From assembly GCA_914767715.1 (NCBI GenBank), contig OU612072.1:6140001-6204000 (forward strand): a DNA stretch of 64,000 bases, read 5' to 3'. The notes below the pieces were generated by a model. That model did no database searches, was not told the DNA's origin, and saw only the letters and a program-made list of their open reading frames with translations. This document shows positions 57,901 through 64,000 of this stretch, piece by piece. This DNA comes from Membranipora membranacea. Taxonomy: Eukaryota; Bryozoa; Gymnolaemata; Cheilostomatida; Membraniporidae. The position numbers were made by a program, and so were the translations under genes. Position 1 is the first letter of the stretch; each line of letters starts with the position of its first letter.

Positions 57901-60900
57901 GACGAGGACTTAAGAGAACTGTTCCCAACAGATATTGAGGCAGCAGATCGCTTCATCTCAGCATTGGTTGAGGTATAAAATTCAGCCAATAAAGCAAGTT
58001 ACAAATTATGATTGTACCTCTTGATGTTTTTTTTTAAATGGAGAACGCAGAAAATGACAAACTCGAGGCAGCAGCTGACCTTTCATTAAAATTATTACTC
58101 TACATTTTATTAGACTATGGATGGAGATGCGCAAGGAAACGGTGATATATCCACTAAAGATTGGAGCCTGAGGATCACCATTGAGCAACAAAAACAAGTA
58201 AGTTTATAAAGATCCTTATCATTTCACTGCGCCTGTGCTTGTCAGTCTTTTGATGGTGAATCACATCAAGGACAACATTCTCACCACTGGTTGTGTATCT
58301 GATGTAATAGGCCAGAAGCAGCTATAGCATAAGTTGTTATGGCACGGACAATATTTGATGGCAGGATATTGATCACGTTTTATACTTCATTGGTGTATGT
58401 TCTGTAAAATTCACTGGGTGTACCCAGTTGTAGTGGTCATATTTAGAAATTAAAAGGTGTTTTGTTTTGGCATTATATGTGTGGGGAAATAACTCCTATT
58501 CCGTGTAGTCTAACTAATCTAATCATCAGGGAATTCCAGGTTGAAATTGCATTGTGGGATTTGTTAGCATGGCAATTAATTCACGAAGTAAACTTGTAGA
58601 GAAGTCTACTCGTATCAGACCAGCACAAATTGAAAAAATTCAATTGAATTATGTCAAACTTCTTATGGGACTAATATGATATTGTATGGTCTTAAGACCA
58701 CTGTCTTGGGGCAATTACCAACAACATTTTTGATGTTCCAATTGCCTCTTATGTCATTTTTCGGCTGGGTATCTTTTGCATAACACATGAGCAAAGAGTT
58801 CAATGAGTGCCTCACTTTTCAGCAAAGAAACCCAACTGTCAGAGTCTGAAAAACTAAGATATGCCAGCTTCGCATACTTTCGTAACATGCTAATGACATA
58901 ATATGGGGATGTGCGGTAGCGCTGTCTCTCACCAACCACCTCATGCAATGATAAAACATATACAATGTAGAACCCAGGACTATAGTCTTGACTTGTGTCA
59001 ACTGCATCAAACTCTTGACTTCCCACTAATCACATGTCGATAGTATGAATATTTGGGATATGCAGAAGTGCTGCGACTGACCTCTTCAACTGGGTACACA
59101 CTTTGTTCCTACATCAAATTTGTCTCACGTCTAGGCTGCTTTTTGTCTTGTTCTCATTGAGATGAAGTGCTGTCGCTGACCACCTTTGAAAAAATGTGAT
59201 AGAGTATCTTGTTAGAATCATACATATAGTCGTGTTTCCTGCTGACCATATTAATCATTTAACAGTTCACTTACCTAACCGATTGTGAAGAAAATTGCAG
59301 GTATGCTGCCGCGCTGCCGCTGACATGATTGCTACAACCGGATACACTCTCAATTTTAGATTCAGCACATTGTTCTACCCTAGATATACCCTTGTTTAAA
59401 ACTCGTAAAATTTCACTTATTATAAGCGATTTTGAGAAAAAGTGCGATATGCTGCCGCGCTGCCGATCTTCCGCTGACATGATTGCTACGACTGGGTACA
59501 CTAGATCAAGTTTGGTCCATTTGCCTGCATTCCGAGCGGCTTCCAATCCACTGGTCACGCCGCGTCGTGACCAGTGGATCGGGAGCAACAGGCATGCAGG
59601 CAATTGGATCAAACTTGTTCTAGGTTACACCCTTATTTCTTTATATTCAGCACATTTTTATACCCTTGAAACACCTTTTATTTAAACTCTTAATATTTCA
59701 CTAATTAAAAGCAATTCTTGAGGAAATGAGGATATGCTGCGGCGCTGCCGCTGACATGGTCGCTACAACTGGGTACACCCTTAATATTGGATTTAGCACG
59801 TTGATCTACCCTAGAAACACCTTTTGTTGAATTCTTAACATTTCACTTATTATATGCAATTTTGAAAAATATTGCGGATATGCTGCTGCGAGACAGTATC
59901 ATACTAAACTCATAAAGAGCTGACATTATACTTATTGAAAATTTTAAATTTGTCCTGATCTAACACGAGCAGACTTCTGCAAGTTTACTTGGTAAATAAA
60001 TTGGCAGGTCAACAAAATCCCCACAATGCAGTTTCAACCTGGAATTCCCTGAAGATTAGATTAGTAATATTACACAGAATAGGAGTTATGTCCACACACA
60101 TATAATGCAAAAACAAAACACCTTTCAATTTCTAAATATGACCACTACAACTGGGTACACCCGGTGAATTTTACAGAAGAAATATCAATGAAGTATAATA
60201 TGCGATCAGTTTCCTGCCATCAAAAATTGTCTGTGCCATTTTTTTATAGAGCAGTTACAGCTAGGCTGCTTCTGGCCTGTATTCTTGATTTAATGCGTTT
60301 GGTTTTATTTTTTGTGTTTTAGATCATCAATGATCACAAGGAAACAAACAAGCTCTCCAATCTGAAAAGGGAAAATTAAAAGAGGTAAGTTATATCTGAG
60401 TACAGTTGTTAAGCTTTGAGTATAGATTGTAATCTTAGTACCATCCAAAAGTACTGAGAATTGACTATTCGTCTTGGGAGGATAAACTACTCCGCCAGGC
60501 ATGAGTAACTTGCTTTGAGCAGAAACTAACTGATACCAGGTTGTCTTTGAAAGTTTGATAACATATTGTAAAATCCTTGAGCGCTGCAATAAGTTGATGA
60601 CCAAAAACCTAAAAATCCAAATATCCAAGATCCAAAATCCGAATTATATTTTCCATACTTTGTCTTTGCTTCCTTCCCAGGCACTACAACATTTTGTTAA
60701 CAGAAAATCATAGAAGTAACCATGAACTGAGATTTTAAACTTGTCAACTCGCCTTTTGTCCTGCTATCATGCTTTGATTACCCTGCATTTCAAACTCAAA
60801 GGTCAGAGAAAGCTACTATACCCATGGTAAACTGCATACAATATGAACTAAAAATACAGTATATGCAATAAATTACAACTTTTTTTCTCTTTCTAGGACT

Positions 60901-61811
60901 TGGACTGTAACAAAAAGAAGTATGATGAGCTGTGTCAGGTAGGTTTATCATATCATACACAAATTATCTGATATGCTTCATGCGTGAACAAAATTCATAA
61001 AAGTTTGTGCTCAACTAAAAATATTCATAATTTACATCTGGGGTGCCCAAACTATGGTCCGTCGGCCAGATTTGGCCCACTTGCCATTTTTAGGTGGCCC
61101 ACTTGCCCATATTAAAACTCACCCGTTGCGACTGGTTTATTTAGGCCTAAAGTTCACTCATGGCCAAGACACGCATCAAGTCTTGTTGCATACACTCATT
61201 CGTGACAACAGTGCTAAGCATGCATATGAGGAAATGTGAGGATCTGAATGAATAACTGTTACAGCTACACTATACAATACAGCTAACAGAACTGAGCTAA
61301 TCACTGCAGTGAATGGCCTATGAAGATCTAAAAAAAAGTTCACGCTTCACACAGATCTGGTGTTCAATAATAAACTCAATACGCCCTTGACTCATAGTCT
61401 GCTTACTTGGCGCAAAAAACTCTGGCCCACTTCAATATGCTAATTTTTAAAAGTGGCCCACTGGCAAAAAAGTTTGAGCACCCCTGATTTACGCTATCAA
61501 ATTTCAATGTGAAACTGAAAGTTTTTCATCAAAACATGCTAACAAATTTGTTTCTTTTGCATGAGTAAATCGTTAACATTCGCCTCGTACATATTCTTTA
61601 CAATACAAGTGGACTTTTGCATGGGGCCTTCACCCTGAGCCTGTTATTATATCTCATACCTATGACGAGTTCTTCGGCAAAAGCGCCAATTTCATTACTA
61701 CATGCTGTATGCCGCGCCTAAATATTTTACATTACTCGCTTTACAATTTTTTTTTAGCGCCTCTATGGATATTGTACCCAAGCAAGACAAGAGCTGGAGA
61801 AAGGTATCTGA
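54939..61811 (+). CDS. bZIP transcription factor-like gene B2, one apparent frameshift
   Basis: Seven exons: 54939-55022, 55912-56010, 57589-57972, 58114-58197, 60323-60384, 60897-60938 and 61758-61811. All junctions are phase 0. A stop codon lies directly before the ATG, which fixes the start. Exon 2 encodes 'KKSRVAQQRCRDKK', a bZIP basic region with Ser in place of the invariant Asn, and the zipper continues after the intron at the same point as in B1. Exon 3 is a 128-codon coiled coil with Cys/His-rich 'CQCHCQ' and 'LTDEDLRELF', the counterpart of 'LTEEELLDEI' in B1. Exon 5 is 62 nt and enters in one frame but leaves in another. Read straight, it stops at 60377 (235 aa). With one more base near 60332-60337 the coiled coil continues ('ALQSEKGKLKE') to TGA at 61811 (about 269 aa). 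Intron 4 holds a 2-kb fold-back. AATAAA is at 62057-62062. Confidence 0.7.
56755..56840 (-). repeat. GC-rich repeat R2, inverted copy (B2 intron 2)
   Basis: In reverse complement, 'gggtccgggcggagcc' and the preceding 'ggggggcgg' match the copy at 6330-6375. Confidence 0.5.
59301..59895 (+). repeat. 146-bp tandem repeat, three units plus a partial
   Basis: Units start near 59301, 59447, 59731 and 59877 with 'atatgctgcngcgctgccg', then 'ctgacatg', 'gctac[ga]actgggtacac', 'cagcac', 'accctaga' and 'atttcacttatta'. Spacing is 146, 284 and 146 bp. The long middle unit is explained by the MITE at 59502-59622. Confidence 0.8.
59502..59622 (+). mobile_element. MITE family M1, copy 5, inside the tandem repeat
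   Basis: The element starts TAGATCAAG and ends CTTGTTCTA and is nearly a perfect palindrome ('cactggtcacgccg / cgtcgtgaccagtg'). It is flanked by GGGTACAC (59494-59501) and GGTTACAC (59623-59630). Sister tandem units give the empty site 'gggtacaccctta', which confirms the insertion point. Confidence 0.9.
61038..61486 (+). mobile_element. 449-bp hAT-type MITE (B2 intron 6)
   Basis: The ends CTGGGGTGCCCAAAC and, inverted, CAGGGGTGCTCAAAC, with adjacent 'ggcccac' blocks, are typical of hAT (Charlie-like) terminal repeats. It is flanked by ATTTACAT (61030-61037) and ATTTACGC (61487-61494), an 8-bp duplication with two changes. No transposase is encoded. Confidence 0.8.
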
Positions 61812-63191
61812 GTTAAGCCTACCAAACAGTACGGGTTGAGATGATGACAGTTGGGTGGTTTCAGGAAACTGAGGGTCAGAAGCTTGCACAATGGCTTTGC
61901 AGTTCCACCTGAGACAGTGCAGCGAATATTTACTGAGGGATGGTCTCCACATGCCTTCATTATATTCTAAAACTAGAAATGTGATAATTATTACGGGTTC
62001 TTTATTTTTGTAAATATTATTGTAAATACCTTTGTACACAAATTTATTTCATTTGCAATAAAATGAGATAAAATAATCCTCAAAAGAGATATTCTATCTA
62101 ATACTATTTGGGTAAAATTAATTTCAAAGTGTGTAGCCATCATTCTATTCCAATAAACCAAACATTTATTTTTCATCACACAGTTTCATTGAGCCCTCAG
62201 ATTTTGTACGAGCCGTAAATTATAGGATCCATGTCGATCAATCCACTTCATAGCAGTAGTAGTGAAGGTTAAATTTGATAAAAATCTAACCGTGATAAAA
62301 ATTATATCGGCTCGAACTCAATAATCCCCAGTCACTGGTTGTATGATGTCCTGTCCAAAAACGCAATTCATTCTACATCTATAAAGGGGTTTGTGCTGAC
62401 AGCACTTAATAATATATGTTTCGCAATTGATGAGACCAGCTTATGAATATGCACCTTTGATGAAGCATCTACAATGCATAACAGTATAATGTAAATGTGA
62501 ATTGATGCTCAATGGTGTGGCTGGAGCCCAACCATGGTTGTTCACTGGTTCCTATCTGTTGCGGCTCGCGTCAGCAATATAATCCATTTATAATCGCTAT
62601 AATTTACGTTAGCAACTCTTCAATCATATTAACGAGGTTGAAGTCAGTTCCACAACCGAATTTTTATCAAAATTGTCCATGCATATTGTGTTTCATGCAG
62701 GGGGGGGGGGGTTTAAAGAGAGTGGGCCTGTAGCAAGCGACAATCACACTGTTGTCGATAACACCGTGTAGTAATAATCATTGGGATTAACTTGGTTCAG
62801 CTAAGCATAGGTTACATGGCTTCCGATTCTCTGCATATCTATATCTTTTCTTGCAGTTACATTTGCTCTTGCTCGGCTAAGTATAATTGATGGTGTAATA
62901 ATGTAACAGTCCAATCAATTTGTGACTTGTTAATGTACAGTGATGGGATTTTCCCATTTGACAAATCACTCTCTTATTGGACACTATGAAGCAATGATCC
63001 ATCACCTTAGCCTCATAACTCAAAAAACCTTAATTGAAAGGCCCTCCACTTTTTGACGGGTGTATTAGATTGTGTCCTGTTCATACTGCTTAGAACTGAT
63101 GGTTACATTTAAAAAAAAATACTAGTGGCTTTGCAGGCCAACTCAATGACTTCTATCATAATTACTTTCTAGTCATTCTCTCACTTGTTAG
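61812..63191. other. 3' flank of B2 and intergenic DNA
   Basis: AATAAA at 62057-62062 probably ends B2. A 12-bp poly-G lies at 62700-62711. No other exon was found. Confidence 0.45.
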
Positions 63192-63287
63192 CAGTCCCCT
63201 GACACTCTTCTTGAAGAAAGGAGGATTATTGCAGTGGTTATGTTCACCATATCATTTTACAATGAAGACCTAGACAAAATGGCTTGA
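63192..63287 (+). other. Candidate terminal coding exon, gene unknown
   Basis: After an acceptor (CACTTGTTAG), 31 open codons run to TGA ('SPDTLLEERR', 'AVVMFTISFYNEDLDKMA'). The composition looks like coding sequence, with a hydrophobic core and acidic ends. No upstream partner was identified on the plus strand. It could be the end of a further gene or a relic. Confidence 0.3.
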
Positions 63288-64000
63288 CTGTGCTAATGAA
63301 CTACAACTAAGGTGAGTGGTACATTTGAAACATGGTACACGATCCTATTTTGTTGCAGTCAATATGTAGCAGTAAAGTATATTTATGACTTGTTATGTTC
63401 GCGGGTTGCTGGGATTAAAAATGTGAGTTCCACCTACCATGGCATATAAAACCTTGAATAGTGTTGAACAGTGAACTACCAGTAAAGGTAAATGTTTACA
63501 AGTTTATGAACAAAATAAATCAGCTTTCGCCCACAGGAAAGACTGGGTAGGGAACCTAGCATTGCCATAGCTGCTCTACACTCAAGCATATCGCTGATTC
63601 TCAGCCTAAAGACAACTAATTTAGTTTGCAAATCAAATGAATGCATACGTTTTAGAGCTAGAAACAAGGGCTTTTTATTGGGCTCATTCAAAGACATGAA
63701 CCAAGCCATGATACTTGTCATTGATTTCGAATCATTAAAATTGCATCAATTAGGACTCTCCGAGTTTTGTCAGGTGGCAACTGTTGAGTTTTGTCAGGTA
63801 GCAACTGTTTTGTGGCTTCGTACAAAGACAACCTAAGATTTGTATACATTATGCAAACATCTTGGATTGATCGTAACCAATCAATGATGAAACTATAGCA
63901 TCTACATCTATTTTTAGGGAAGTTTAGAAGTGTTTAAAGTTGGACTGGTGGGTGACCCTATATAGACTGATTACATTGAATACTCATCAATAACCATGGA
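63288..64000. other. Window end, no gene assigned
   Basis: A minus-strand frame (63476-63721, 81 codons) contains 'NEPNKKPLFLALKRM' and may be part of a mobile-element protein, but no family is recognised. 'gttgagttttgtcaggt' is duplicated near 63763-63800. Confidence 0.3.

Larger units (their letters stand above)
58305..60283. mobile_element. Long fold-back element with ~370-bp inverted arms (B2 intron 4)
   Basis: The left arm, about 58310-58675, and the right arm, about 59905-60282, are reverse complements over most of their length. Shared blocks in mirror order are 'ggccagaagcagc', 'tttgatggcagga', 'ttatacttcattg', 'ctgtaaaattcac[ct]gggtg', 'accactacaactgggtacac', 'ccaggttgaa' and 'aagtaaacttg'. 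The 1.2-kb interior holds a 146-bp tandem repeat with a MITE inserted in it, and a 90-codon minus-strand frame (58754-59026) of unknown nature. The arms reach within about 110 bp of exon 4 and 40 bp of exon 5. Confidence 0.8.

Noticed and set aside
59271-59685. Overlapping frames of 113 and 118 codons on opposite strands
   Set aside because: Both cover the tandem repeat plus the palindromic MITE and have no counterpart outside the array.
61698-62039. 113-codon minus-strand frame
   Set aside because: It is antisense to the last exon and 3' UTR of B2 and lacks any recognised motif.

Overview
This is nuclear DNA of an animal, most likely an AT-rich invertebrate. It has spliced genes with GT-AG introns of about 0.3-1 kb, TATA boxes and AATAAA signals, animal protein families (thrombospondin type 1 repeats, SLC25A45/47/48-type carrier, bZIP factors, RIIa domain) and many SINEs, MITEs and hAT copies. 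I cannot name the phylum from sequence alone. All exon models below were made by eye from splice consensus and reading-frame phase.

Left part (1-24 kb). A short uncertain minus-strand gene (2587-3012) lies in repeat-rich DNA. It is followed by a decayed, intron-containing hAT/TTF-type transposase gene (6567-9932, minus). Next is a clean secreted protein gene on the minus strand (13075-17996): TATA box, noncoding first exon, signal peptide and five thrombospondin type 1 repeats, each on its own phase-1 exon. After a gene-poor stretch comes a two-exon minus-strand gene for an RIIa-type docking-domain protein with an acidic tail (22399-24063).

Middle (24-35 kb). A possible small one-TM protein (25454-25741) precedes a complete seven-exon mitochondrial carrier gene of 317 codons (26024-29957, plus). 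It is followed by SINEs, G/C homopolymers and a remnant of a mobile-element protein.

Right part (35.7-62 kb). This is the most unusual region: four bZIP-type genes in a row on the plus strand, called here A1 (35779-39173), B1 (43956-47155), A2 (48918-51791) and B2 (54939-61811). A1 and A2 share one exon plan and a divergent basic region. B1 and B2 share another plan, a near-canonical bZIP and a long coiled-coil exon. All four have a phase-0 intron just inside the start of the zipper. The order A-B-A-B suggests duplication of a two-gene unit, with leftover A-like 3' exons between A1 and B1. A1 and B2 each carry an apparent one-base frameshift, so they are either young pseudogenes or contain assembly errors. 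The introns hold large fold-back elements (46.6-46.95 kb and 58.3-60.28 kb). One fold-back arm next to B1 appears to supply its splice acceptor and start codon.

Repeats throughout: a ~120-bp palindromic MITE family with 8-bp target duplications (four fuller copies, one decayed copy and a fragment), a 449-bp hAT-type MITE, several tRNA-derived SINEs, a GC-rich repeat family, and at least nine G/C homopolymers of 9-25 bp.
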